A DNA stretch of 64,000 nt from the NCBI RefSeq assembly GCF_013327855.1, contig NZ_JABUMX010000002.1, forward strand, positions 186,001 through 250,000, given 5' to 3'. The DNA comes from Phyllobacterium pellucidum (GTDB lineage: Bacteria > Pseudomonadota > Alphaproteobacteria > Rhizobiales > Rhizobiaceae). A program made the translations under genes and the position numbers. Below are positions 51,623-60,223 of this stretch, piece by piece; positions within the stretch are counted from its first letter, which is position 1; each line of letters opens with the position of its first letter. Under the pieces are notes generated by a model. That model was not told the DNA's origin, did no database searches, and saw nothing but the letters and a program-made list of their open reading frames with translations.

Positions 51623-53113
51623 TCAGCGATGGAAACGGCCACCGCCGCCGTGAAAACCACCACCGCCGCCGTGGAAACCACCGCCACCACCGTGGAACCC
51701 GCCGCCACCACCGCCTTGGAAGCGGCCACCACCGCCCTGGAAGCCACCGCCGCCGCCCTGGAAGCGCTGTCCGCCGCCACCGCCGCCGAGGCTTAGATTG
51801 CCACGTTGCGAGGCAGAACGCGCGTCGCGACCCGGTCCGTAATTGCCGAGGGCGCTCGGCTGCCTTGGGCGATTGTCGACGCGGCCCGCGGCCTTCTGCG
51901 CATTGGCACGCACATTGCCCTTGTTCTGACCAATATTCCTGTTCCCGGCCTGATTTTGCAGCTTGCCTGCGAGATCGCCGCCTCCAGCCTGATTCTGGAT
52001 CTTTCCAGCAAGATTGCCGCTGCCGGCCTGTCCCTGGAGCTTGCCAGCGAGGTTGCCACCCTGCCCCTGCAGCTTGCCGGCCAGATTGCCGCCGCCCTGC
52101 TTCAGCTGATTCTGGACGTCGCGCCGCACATCAGAACTCTGCAGCCGCGATCCGACGCCGGCCAGGCCGCCGCCAGCGCCAAGATTCTGCAAGCCGCCGT
52201 TTTTGAGATCGAGACGGTTCGCATTGTTTTCGCGCAGATTGTTCGTGATCGAATCGCGATCGAAATTGAACTTGCTGTTGTCGAAATTGAGATTGTTGAT
52301 GTTGTTCCTGTCGAAATGGAAATCGTCGCGGTTGAAGTTGTTGACGTTGATGTTGACGTCATTACCTCCCCACGAATGCCAGTTATCCCAATCGACGGCC
52401 GCACCGAACGCGACCCCGGTCACGAAGCCGGCCCAATACGGCGCGTAAGGATAATAATAGGACGGATAGGGGTCGCCGTAGACAATGGGCGCGGCCGCGA
52501 CATAGGTAGGGCTCGTCAGGATGACGGGATCATAGGTCGGAACGTAGGTCACTTCCTTCTTGGCCGGGCGGATGATCACATTGTCATTCTTGGTTTCGAC
52601 GACGACCTTGTCGTTGGACTTGATCGTGCCATTTGCAACCGCCTTGTCACGCAGATCCTGGATGGCGACGAGCACGTCCTTCTGCTGATTGACGACGGCG
52701 GTTTCGAGCTGCTGCGTCCAATCAAGGTCGTCGCTCATCATCTTCAGGACCGTCGGATAGTTGAGAAGCGATACCACGCTTCCATCCCATGCAGCGTCCG
52801 GCTTTGCGTTCGGCTTGTTCTGTTCGATAAACCGCTCGGCCTGCACGATCTGCAGCGGGTTGAGGCTGGCCGACAATACCAATGCGACAAGATCGTCGGG
52901 ATAGAGCGCGATCCGCGCAACGAGGATTTGCAGTTCGTCCGCCGTCATCAGTACCGGCGCTTCAGCGGTGGGCGTTGCAGGCGTTGCGGCTGGCGCCGAC
53001 GCCGGTGCAGGTGCGGCGGCGGTCTGGGCGAAGGCATAATTTAAATCAGGTCCGGAAAATAAAATGAATGCGACTGATGAAATGAGGGCAATCGTCTTGT
53101 AGTGCAATGGCAT
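51623..53113 (-). CDS. DUF3300-family secreted protein with Gly-rich repeats
   Basis: A 496-residue protein: signal peptide (TIALISSVAFILFSGPDLNYAFA), the DUF3300 domain (ELQILVARIALYPDDLVALVLSASLNPLQIVQAERF, VTYVPTYDPVILTSPTYV), then an asparagine-rich segment (FNRDDFHFDRNNINNLNFDN), at least five NLAGKLQxQ repeats, and a C-terminal Gly/His tail of GGGFHGGG repeats (positions 51623-51790). Periplasmic or surface; the repeats resemble disordered cell-surface segments. Next to DUF2950. Confidence 0.86.
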   Translation of the reverse strand: MPLHYKTIALISSVAFILFSGPDLNYAFAQTAAAPAPASAPAATPATPTAEAPVLMTADELQILVARIALYPDDLVALVLSASLNPLQIVQAERFIEQNKPNAKPDAAWDGSVVSLLNYPTVLKMMSDDLDWTQQLETAVVNQQKDVLVAIQDLRDKAVANGTIKSNDKVVVETKNDNVIIRPAKKEVTYVPTYDPVILTSPTYVAAAPIVYGDPYPSYYYPYAPYWAGFVTGVAFGAAVDWDNWHSWGGNDVNINVNNFNRDDFHFDRNNINNLNFDNSKFNFDRDSITNNLRENNANRLDLKNGGLQNLGAGGGLAGVGSRLQSSDVRRDVQNQLKQGGGNLAGKLQGQGGNLAGKLQGQAGSGNLAGKIQNQAGGGDLAGKLQNQAGNRNIGQNKGNVRANAQKAAGRVDNRPRQPSALGNYGPGRDARSASQRGNLSLGGGGGGQRFQGGGGGFQGGGGRFQGGGGGGFHGGGGGFHGGGGGFHGGGGRFHR

Positions 53114-53185
53114 TCCGGAATCTCCTTGGTGGTTCGCTTTCGCGACAGGCAATTTCATTGCTTGCTTATGGTTACGTAAGAATAC

Positions 53186-53515
53186 TCACATCTTTTCGAG
53201 CGACAGCACCTGCCCCGTCTGGTCGATCAGGCAGGTCGAGCGCTGACCCTTGGCCTCGAGTATGATCTGGTATTTCCCGCCGTCGAGCGCGCTCGAACTG
53301 ACCGGCAGCACCGAAGCGTGATCGGCGCCGAACTTTTGCGTCGCGGCGTTGGCACAGGCGACCTGCAGGTCGGCTGGAGCAGTCTGCTGTGTATTTCTCG
53401 CCATGTTTTCTGGCGCAGGCGTATTCGATACGCATCCCCCGAGCGAGAAGGCGCCAGCGGCAAGCGCCATCCAGACAAGCGTTTTCGTGTATTCCCGATC
53501 AGACTTCCAAAGCAT
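53186..53515 (-). CDS. Small lipoprotein
   Basis: A 109-residue lipoprotein: KTLVWMALAAGAFSLGGCVSN has a lipobox (LGGC). The periplasmic part (DLQVACANAATQKFGADHASVLPVSSSALDGGKYQIILEAKGQRSTCLIDQTGQVLSL) has two cysteines. It is of a known rhizobial type without assigned function. Start taken at 53515. Confidence 0.72.
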   Translation of the reverse strand: MLWKSDREYTKTLVWMALAAGAFSLGGCVSNTPAPENMARNTQQTAPADLQVACANAATQKFGADHASVLPVSSSALDGGKYQIILEAKGQRSTCLIDQTGQVLSLEKM

Positions 53516-53537
53516 CGTGTCCCCCTGCTCCAGTTGC

Positions 53538-54230
53538 TTAAACACCTTTGTAAAGTGAAGCGCCCTGCATGAGCACGATCACCTTGGCGCCGACCTGTAT
53601 CTGTGAGGCAAGATCGACGATATCGTCATTGTTCATCCTGATGCAGCCCGACGAGACGTTAAGTCCGATCGACCATGGTTCAGGCGTGCCGTGGATGCGG
53701 TAGATGGTGTCCTGGTCGCCATCATAGAGATAGAGCGCCCTTGCGCCGAGCGGATTGTCGGGACCGCCGGGCATGCCGCCGGCAAACTTGACGGCGTTCG
53801 GATCGCGCGCCACCATTTCTGCGGGCGGAATCCAGGTCGGCCACTCGGCAATGCGACCGACGCGGACGATGCCCGCCCAACCAAACCCGTCACGGCCGAC
53901 ACCGATACCGTAACGAACAGCCTGACCGCCGCCTTTGACCAGATAAAGGAAATGCTGGTTGCCGTCGATGATGATCGTTCCAGGCTTTTCGGCCGTGCGG
54001 AACGTGACCATCTGCCGTCGGAACGCTTCCGGCACCTGGCCATTGGCGGCGTAGTATTTGCGCGCCTTGCGGCTGTCGTAGGGTATCCAGGTACGCGTCT
54101 TCACATCGTAAATCTGGGTCTTCGGAACTTGCGCGAAACCAAGTCCGAACGGAGCGACCAGAACCAGGCTTGCCACCGCCACCCCGGCAACGAGCTTCGC
54201 CCTTAAAGGATTACGCAGGTGCATGGTCAT
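53538..54230 (-). CDS. L,D-transpeptidase (YkuD family)
   Basis: A 230-residue exported enzyme; signal-anchor at 10-33, YkuD domain with catalytic His180 (YRIHGTPEPWS) and Cys196 (SSGCIRM). It makes 3-3 crosslinks in peptidoglycan or attaches outer-membrane proteins. The start at 54230 overlaps the stop of the glycine-betaine-type binding protein gene (ATGA). Confidence 0.88.
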   Translation of the reverse strand: MTMHLRNPLRAKLVAGVAVASLVLVAPFGLGFAQVPKTQIYDVKTRTWIPYDSRKARKYYAANGQVPEAFRRQMVTFRTAEKPGTIIIDGNQHFLYLVKGGGQAVRYGIGVGRDGFGWAGIVRVGRIAEWPTWIPPAEMVARDPNAVKFAGGMPGGPDNPLGARALYLYDGDQDTIYRIHGTPEPWSIGLNVSSGCIRMNNDDIVDLASQIQVGAKVIVLMQGASLYKGV

Positions 54231-55198
54231 TGCCCTCCCCCCTTTACCCACTTCGCGATACGATCCGGGTTCTTTTCCACCCAGGCCTCGGCGTAGTCTT
54301 CCGGTGTCTGGCGGTCGACTTCCACCGCATAGCTCATGTCGGTGATTTCCTCGGGCGTGAAATCGATGCTTTCGAGGAACTTGGTCACCTCGGGCTTGCG
54401 CGTCGCCAACGCCTTGGCATAGGCGATGTGAAAATGCGCCTTGTCCCATGCGACGGGCGCGTTCGATTTGGCGAGCCAATCGGGATCGTCGGCGGGAAGG
54501 ACGACGTGCCACTTGGCGGGGTCGAAGGCCGGCTCGTCGAGCTTGACGATATCATGCAGCTTGAAGACGACGTGCGGGCTGTAGCAGGCGAAGACCACGG
54601 GCTTGTCCGCAGCCTCGGCCGCATCCACTGACGCCATGCCCATGTCCTCGGGCATTTGCAGAAGCTGCAGGTCCTTGTCGTAACCATAGCTTTTGGCGCG
54701 GATTTGCTCGATGGCCGTCGACGACCAGGTTTCGGCGCCGACCCACATCTCGCCCTTGCCATCGCCGTCAGTATCGAGCGCGGCGGTCTTCTTGGCGTCC
54801 AAGAGATCGGTCACCGAGTGAATTCCGGTCTTTTCGACCGTCTGCTTGGTCGTGCAAATTCCCTGCCACGCATCGACGCCAGTATCGGCGAGTTGAACCT
54901 TGTCGGCATATCTGGTGACGAGAGAATTGAGGTTCGGCAGCCACACTTCGGGATGCACGTCGACCTCGCCCGACGCAAGGCCGGCAAAGGCGATCATCGT
55001 ACCCATCTCGCGAACCTCGACGTCGAGGCTCAGTTCCTTTTTCAGGGCGCTCTTGATAATGTTGGCCGTTACCTGGCCCGAAGGCCAGTTCGGCATGGCG
55101 ACTACAAGATCAGCGGCCGCGGCCAGCCCGGACTGCGCCATTGCCAGCAGCAACGTCAACGCTGCGGTCTGTCCCAGCCGTGCCATCCTCATTCGCAT
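54227..55198 (-). CDS. Glycine betaine/proline-type ABC substrate-binding protein (OpuAC-like)
   Basis: A 323-residue periplasmic binding protein: signal (TAALTLLLAMAQSGLAAAA) then DLVVAMPNWPSGQVTANIIKSAL and EVWLPNLNSLV (OpuAC family). Similar to ProX or ChoX; ligand not certain. No ABC permease or ATPase gene is nearby, so it may be an orphan solute sensor or join a distant transporter. It is translationally coupled to the L,D-transpeptidase. Start at 55198; the frame extends to 55297. Confidence 0.8.
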   Translation of the reverse strand: MRMRMARLGQTAALTLLLAMAQSGLAAAADLVVAMPNWPSGQVTANIIKSALKKELSLDVEVREMGTMIAFAGLASGEVDVHPEVWLPNLNSLVTRYADKVQLADTGVDAWQGICTTKQTVEKTGIHSVTDLLDAKKTAALDTDGDGKGEMWVGAETWSSTAIEQIRAKSYGYDKDLQLLQMPEDMGMASVDAAEAADKPVVFACYSPHVVFKLHDIVKLDEPAFDPAKWHVVLPADDPDWLAKSNAPVAWDKAHFHIAYAKALATRKPEVTKFLESIDFTPEEITDMSYAVEVDRQTPEDYAEAWVEKNPDRIAKWVKGGGQ

Positions 55199-55322
55199 CG
55201 GCGGTCTCCCCAAGCCACGCTCATCCACAGATTGTAAATGGCTCCCGAACGATCGTTGACTCATGTGCAGCGCTCCCGCTGTTTTCGTTGCGCGCATTAG
55301 CCAACATCGCGCCCGTTACCGG

Positions 55323-55340
55323 AAGTACGTAACAGTTAAT
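55323..55340. promoter_or_regulatory. Repeated motif, copy 1
   Basis: AAGTACGTAACAGTTAAT in the divergent intergenic region between the binding protein gene and the response regulator gene. Two more near-identical copies occur at 60206 and 62492. Confidence 0.55.
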
Positions 55341-55419
55341 TTTTGCCGCATCGCCGTTTCCAGTGTAGGGGTAAACCGTGCCGGCGAGACGATCGTGGCA
55401 GATGAATACGAGGATTGGC

Positions 55420-56052
55420 ATGACACGAATTCTGATCGCGGACGACCATGAGATCGTCAGACAGGGCGTCCGCGCGATCCTGTCGAAGCGCGATCGCTGG
55501 GAGGTCGTGGCGGAAGCCGGCGACGGTCGCGACGCCGTCGAACAGGCGCGCCTCAGCGAGCCTGACATCGCCATCCTCGACTATGCCCTGCCTTTCATCA
55601 ACGGCGTGGAAGCGGCGCGCCAGATCAGGCTGCACAGTCCCAAAACCGAAGTCCTCATCTTCACCCAGCATGACAACGAGGCGTTGCTGCGCAGCATCCT
55701 GGAGGCCGGCGTTCGCGGCTACCTCCTGAAATCGGACGCAACGCTCTATCTCGTACAGGCCGTCGAGGCCCTGGAACATCGCCAGCCGTTTTTCACCAAA
55801 ACCGTCTCGGACATCCTGGTCTCGTCCTATCTCGCCAAGGCGGACGCTTCCCCGAGCGTCCTGACGTCGCGCGAAACCGCAGTGGTGAAGCTCATCGCCG
55901 AGGGGCACAGCAACAAGGAGACGGCAGCCATCCTCGGTCTCAGTGAAAAGACGGTGGAAAGCCATAGGGCGGCCTCGATGCGCAAACTCGATGCGAAGTC
56001 GACCGCCTCGCTGGTGCGCTACGCGATTCGCAATCGGCTGATCGAAGCTTGA
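55420..56052 (+). CDS. NarL/LuxR-family response regulator
   Basis: A 210-residue regulator: receiver with acidic residues at 8-9 (IADDHE), phospho-acceptor Asp54 (AILDYAL) and YLLKSD, then a LuxR-type helix-turn-helix (LTSRETAVVKLIAEGHSNKETAAILGLSEKTVESHRAASMRKL). No cognate histidine kinase is adjacent. It lies next to copy 1 of the repeated motif, which may be its binding site. Start taken at 55420, with AGGATT before it. Confidence 0.88.
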   Translation: MTRILIADDHEIVRQGVRAILSKRDRWEVVAEAGDGRDAVEQARLSEPDIAILDYALPFINGVEAARQIRLHSPKTEVLIFTQHDNEALLRSILEAGVRGYLLKSDATLYLVQAVEALEHRQPFFTKTVSDILVSSYLAKADASPSVLTSRETAVVKLIAEGHSNKETAAILGLSEKTVESHRAASMRKLDAKSTASLVRYAIRNRLIEA

Positions 56053-56192
56053 CCGGATGGCCGTCGCATGAGCTTTAACAAACTGACATTTTCGTCCACT
56101 ACTAGCTCAAGCCAGCATGTACACAGTGTCGTCGTTCGGCGCGTATCGTTTTGTCTTAGTTCGGAGCAATCCGCCTGTTTGAAAGCCTGACC

Positions 56193-57458
56193 ATGGTTCG
56201 TCAATATTCGAAAGCACGCATGTTCCTGTCCGTCCGCACATTTTCCCCTGCCATTATTGTCCTTGGTTTGGCCCTTGCCGGATGCGCAGGGCACCCCAAA
56301 GGCGTGATGGCGCCGGTCATGACTACCGGTGCGACCGGTGGCTCGTCTGTCGACATGCTGGTCGTGACAAGCCGTGTGCCCTCGGACGATCCGGCAACGC
56401 TCTTTACCGGCGAGCGTAGTCCAAAACCCTACCTCACCGATATTACAGTCTCGATCCCATCCGACAAGATTCGCAAGCCCGGTACCGTACAGTGGCCGAA
56501 GCGGCTACCGCCCAATCCGAAGACCGACTTCGCGGTTACCCACGTGAAGGAATTGAATTCGGTTGCCGAAGGACGCGCCTGGTTCCGCAAACATGTCGTC
56601 GGCGGCCATGCGCTGGTCTTCGTGCACGGGTTCAACAATCGCTACGAGGACTCCGTCTTCCGCTTTGCCCAGATCGTCCACGACTCCGGCGCACAGGTGA
56701 CGCCGATCCTCTTCACCTGGCCTTCGCGCGCTAGCGTCTTCGACTACAATTACGACAAGGAAAGCACGAACTATTCGCGCGTTGCCTTCGAGCAAACCTT
56801 GCGCACTCTCGCCAACGATCCCGAAGTCAAGGATATCACGGTCATGGCCCACTCTATGGGCACCTGGCTTGCCATGGAGTCGCTGCGCCAAATGGCAATT
56901 CGCGACGGACGCGTAGCGCCGAAGATCGACAATGTAATCCTCGCTTCGCCGGATATCGATGTCGATGTGTTCGCGCGGCAATTCACCGAGATGGGAGAGA
57001 AACGCCCGAAGTTCACGATTTTCGTTTCGCAGGACGACCGCGCTCTCGCCGCGTCGCGTTTCATCTCCGGCGATGTGCAGCGGCTTGGAGCCATCAATCC
57101 GGCGGAGGAGCCCTACCGCTCCAAGCTGGAACACGCTGGCATCACCGTTATCGACCTTACCAAGGTGAAAGCCGGCGATAGCCTCAACCACGGCAAGTTC
57201 GCCGAGAGCCCGCAAGTGGTCCAGCTTATCGGCCAGCGCCTCGTGACCGGGCAGACGCTGACGGACTCCAACGTCTCGCTTGGACAGGGCATCACGGCAG
57301 TCGTCGCCGGCTCGGTCAGCACCGTCGGCAATATCGCCGCCAAAACCGTTGCAGCGCCGCTGACCGTGATTGAAGAGCCGAAGCGCATGCCGAAGAAGAG
57401 CGACGAACTGGGTTCGACCTTGGGCAGCCCGACACCATCGAAGGAACTGAGCTACTAG
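56193..57458 (+). CDS. Lipoprotein alpha/beta hydrolase (DUF900-like)
   Basis: A 421-residue lipoprotein (lipobox LAGC, Cys31) with an alpha/beta hydrolase domain: oxyanion region ALVFVHGFNNRYEDSVFRFAQ and nucleophile Ser221 in VMAHSMGTWLAME, plus VILASPDIDVDVF. DUF900-type; ligand unknown. It may act on membrane lipids or esters. Followed 9 bases on by a membrane protein gene, probably an operon. Confidence 0.82.
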   Translation: MVRQYSKARMFLSVRTFSPAIIVLGLALAGCAGHPKGVMAPVMTTGATGGSSVDMLVVTSRVPSDDPATLFTGERSPKPYLTDITVSIPSDKIRKPGTVQWPKRLPPNPKTDFAVTHVKELNSVAEGRAWFRKHVVGGHALVFVHGFNNRYEDSVFRFAQIVHDSGAQVTPILFTWPSRASVFDYNYDKESTNYSRVAFEQTLRTLANDPEVKDITVMAHSMGTWLAMESLRQMAIRDGRVAPKIDNVILASPDIDVDVFARQFTEMGEKRPKFTIFVSQDDRALAASRFISGDVQRLGAINPAEEPYRSKLEHAGITVIDLTKVKAGDSLNHGKFAESPQVVQLIGQRLVTGQTLTDSNVSLGQGITAVVAGSVSTVGNIAAKTVAAPLTVIEEPKRMPKKSDELGSTLGSPTPSKELSY

Positions 57459-57467
57459 GGTGATGCG

Positions 57468-58649
57468 ATGACCGAAGATCACAAGGACGGCCAGCAGTTC
57501 CTCATTGCGCGTGGGGGGCCGTTCTATGATCTGCAGCTGCAAGCGAAACTCGTCCGTCGCCAAGACCTTAAGCCCGCACTGCGTGCCGCCCTCTTCGTGG
57601 CGCTCAGCTGGGGTGTGCCACTGCTCTTGAGCTTGCTCGCGGGCACTGCTTTCGGGCCGCTTGCCGAGCGGCCTTTTCTGCTCGACCCTGGACCTTGGGC
57701 CCGCTTTTGCGTTGCCATCGGCCTGCTGGTGCTTGCCGAAACCCAGATCGAAAATAATCTTCGGCAAGGTGTGCGGAACTTCTTTTCGGGCCCATTGCTT
57801 CCCGACGCATCCAGGGCCGCAGCCAGCGCTGCGGTTGCCAAGGCGCTTCGGCGGAGGAACGCGCCGGCCGGTGACTTGGTCAGTCTCTTTCTGGCGATCG
57901 TCTCCTCGTTCCTCCTCTACCACAACATGCAGGACCAGCCACTGGCTTCCTGGGCGGCGACCGTCGGGCCGGAAGGTCCGACACCGAGTCTCGCGGCCTG
58001 GTGGGCGGTTGCCGTCAGCAACACGCTATTCTGGTTCCTCGCTGCCCGCGCATTCTGGCGCCATATCATCTGGTCGATGCTGCTTGCTGATCTTTCGAAG
58101 CTGGAAACGCGACTTGTCGCAACGCACCCGGACGGGCACGCCGGCCTCGGTTTCGTCGGCCAATACCCCAACGCCTATGTGCTCTTTACGGTGGCCGTCA
58201 GTTGTGTGATCGCAGCATCGGTGACCCACGAGGTGCTGCATGGCAGCTTTACCGTTACTGCAATCGCGCAGGTCATGGGGCTGTGGCTGGCCCTCATTTT
58301 TGCCTATTTCGGCATACCGCTCGCCGGCTTCATATCGCTTCTCGCCAACTTCAAGAAGCGCGCACTGCGTGCGGCGAGCGAGCGCGGGACGGACTTCCAG
58401 CGGCAGGTCGAGCGCAAGACGTTCGGTAAGAACCTCGTGGCCGATGATGGCAAGGCGATGGCCGACGATGAACTCGGCGATCCCGGCAAATTCTACGACG
58501 CCGCCAAGAAGCTTTCACCCATGCTGGTGACGCGCTCGACCCTGGTACCGGTGTCCGCGGCCGCCTTGCTTCCATTCGTGGCCGTCGCGATAACGCAACT
58601 GCCGATCAAGGAACTCGTACCGGTGCTGAAGCGCCTGCTGCTTCTCTAG
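57468..58649 (+). CDS. Multi-pass membrane protein of unknown family
   Basis: A 393-residue protein with roughly six hydrophobic segments (for example ALFVALSWGVPLLLSLLAG, LVSLFLAIVSSFLLYH, AVAVSNTLFWFLAARAF, VTAIAQVMGLWLALIFAYFG) and a charged C-terminal region (FKKRALRAASERGTDFQRQVERK). I do not recognise it. It follows the lipoprotein hydrolase closely and overlaps the MltF-like gene end by 4 bases on the opposite strand. Confidence 0.7.
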   Translation: MTEDHKDGQQFLIARGGPFYDLQLQAKLVRRQDLKPALRAALFVALSWGVPLLLSLLAGTAFGPLAERPFLLDPGPWARFCVAIGLLVLAETQIENNLRQGVRNFFSGPLLPDASRAAASAAVAKALRRRNAPAGDLVSLFLAIVSSFLLYHNMQDQPLASWAATVGPEGPTPSLAAWWAVAVSNTLFWFLAARAFWRHIIWSMLLADLSKLETRLVATHPDGHAGLGFVGQYPNAYVLFTVAVSCVIAASVTHEVLHGSFTVTAIAQVMGLWLALIFAYFGIPLAGFISLLANFKKRALRAASERGTDFQRQVERKTFGKNLVADDGKAMADDELGDPGKFYDAAKKLSPMLVTRSTLVPVSAAALLPFVAVAITQLPIKELVPVLKRLLLL

Positions 58650-60091
58650 CCGCCTTTGGCTCCGGCATTGACCGCGTCGGCATGCTCGCCGAGGCGCTCG
58701 ACGAGCATCGAATAGGCAACGTAATATTTGAAGATGTTGCTGACGTACTGCACCGTCTCCCGCCCTATGATATCGGCCGCCGAATTCTCTACGTTACCGA
58801 ACCAGATGTTCGGATCGAGCCCCATCTGGGTGGCCCTTTTCCGGAACTTGTTGAGGTTGCCCGGGCCGGCATTATAGGCGGCAAATGCCATCAATTGGCG
58901 GTCGCGTTCCTTCATGTCCGGCTCGTTGAGGTAGGTATCGATAAGATAGCGCAAATATTTCGACCCGGCTTCGACGTTGCGGTCCTGGTCCTTGTCGATG
59001 CCTTTTATGCCGACCGCCTTGTCTCGCGCCGTGGCGGGCAGCAGTTGCATGATTCCGACGGCGCCCCTCGGGCTGCGTTTCGCCTGATCGAGTTTTGATT
59101 CCTGATAACCCTGCGCCATCAGCATCAGATAATCGAACGAATAGGTCTTGCCGTGCTTGCGGAATATCTCGACAAGCTGCTTGAACTTTTCCACGTCTTC
59201 GCCCGAATAGGCGCGCTGCAGGATCTTGTCGCTCTTGAAATACTTGCTGCGCAACATGTTGCCGAACGCAGTGCCTACCCGGTGGGCGGCGACGAAAGTG
59301 TCGAGTTCCTTCTTGAGTTGCGGGCTGTTTTTGCGGATCGCCCAAGCGATCTCGCCGTCCTTGGCGACTGCAATATCCTCATGCACCTTGATGTCGGTGA
59401 AAATCGTCGCCCAGATATCCGCCTTGTACTTGTCGACGACCGTGTACTGCAAAATGCCGGCATTGACCATTTCGAGGATGTCTTCGTCCTCCAGATTGTC
59501 GTCCATGATCCTGAGCTTGATCGGTTCCTTGCCGCGCGACTTAAGGTCCTCGTTTACCTTCAAAAGATGCTCGTAATAGCTGCTCGTTTCCCGCACTGCG
59601 AGTTCCTTGCCGGAGAGACCGTCAAGGTTGACTACCTCTTCGGAGGCCGGCCCTGTTACCAGCACCTCGCTTGCCTTGTCATAGATAGGGATGGTGAAAT
59701 CGACCTGCTTGAGGCGGACTGGCGTGATCGTCAGGTTGGCCATGATGATGTCACCAAGCCCTTCGTTCAACGCCGGTATCAGCCGGTCGCGTCCCATCGG
59801 GATAAAGGCAACGTGAATGCGATCGACTTCGCGCTTCTTGCCGATGTTGAGGGCTGTCTCAAGCTCCAGCCCGAAGTCCACGGCTGTGCCAAGTTCTCGG
59901 CCCTTGTCCAGGAAAAAGATCGTCTTGCTGTAAGGAACGAGGACACGGACCAGACGCCGCTGCTTCATTCCGTCAAGATCATCCAGATGGGACTGGACGA
60001 GGGATTTTTTTTCCGCCAGCGCCAGGCCTGCAGGGACGCACAAGAGTGCCAGCGCGAGCGCGACAGCACCGACGAACCACCTCTTATTCAT
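58646..60091 (-). CDS. MltF-like lytic transglycosylase with solute-binding domain
   Basis: A 481-residue exported protein. The N-terminal half is a type 3 solute-binding-like domain (RRLVRVLVPYSKTIFFLDKG, ANLTITPVRLKQVDFTIPIYD); the C-terminal half is a lytic transglycosylase (QESKLDQAKRSPRGAVGIMQLLPATARD with the catalytic Glu, then AAYNAGPGNLNKFRK). It cleaves peptidoglycan glycan chains. Upstream lies repeated-motif copy 2, about 115 bases before the start. Confidence 0.86.
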   Translation of the reverse strand: MNKRWFVGAVALALALLCVPAGLALAEKKSLVQSHLDDLDGMKQRRLVRVLVPYSKTIFFLDKGRELGTAVDFGLELETALNIGKKREVDRIHVAFIPMGRDRLIPALNEGLGDIIMANLTITPVRLKQVDFTIPIYDKASEVLVTGPASEEVVNLDGLSGKELAVRETSSYYEHLLKVNEDLKSRGKEPIKLRIMDDNLEDEDILEMVNAGILQYTVVDKYKADIWATIFTDIKVHEDIAVAKDGEIAWAIRKNSPQLKKELDTFVAAHRVGTAFGNMLRSKYFKSDKILQRAYSGEDVEKFKQLVEIFRKHGKTYSFDYLMLMAQGYQESKLDQAKRSPRGAVGIMQLLPATARDKAVGIKGIDKDQDRNVEAGSKYLRYLIDTYLNEPDMKERDRQLMAFAAYNAGPGNLNKFRKRATQMGLDPNIWFGNVENSAADIIGRETVQYVSNIFKYYVAYSMLVERLGEHADAVNAGAKGG

Positions 60092-60205
60092 TTGTTTTGG
60101 GCCTCCCCGCCCAGCAGCGCCGTGTCGTTATGGTTTCCCAGGTTCTATCCCGGATGAGCAACGGCAGTGCGCTGGTGAGATTTCACCGACACCACCACTC
60201 CCTGC

Positions 60206-60223
60206 AAGTACGTAACTGTTAAT
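60206..60223. promoter_or_regulatory. Repeated motif, copy 2
   Basis: AAGTACGTAACTGTTAAT, between the MltF-like and the TPR-type gene; it covers the stop codon of the latter. 17 of 18 bases match copy 1. Confidence 0.55.

Noticed and set aside
51806..53044. 412-residue plus-strand ORF over the DUF3300 gene
   Set aside because: Shadow of the repeats; the minus-strand frame has a signal peptide and a known domain.
56505..57923. 472-residue minus-strand ORF over the lipoprotein hydrolase
   Set aside because: Shadow of the plus-strand gene; no domain.
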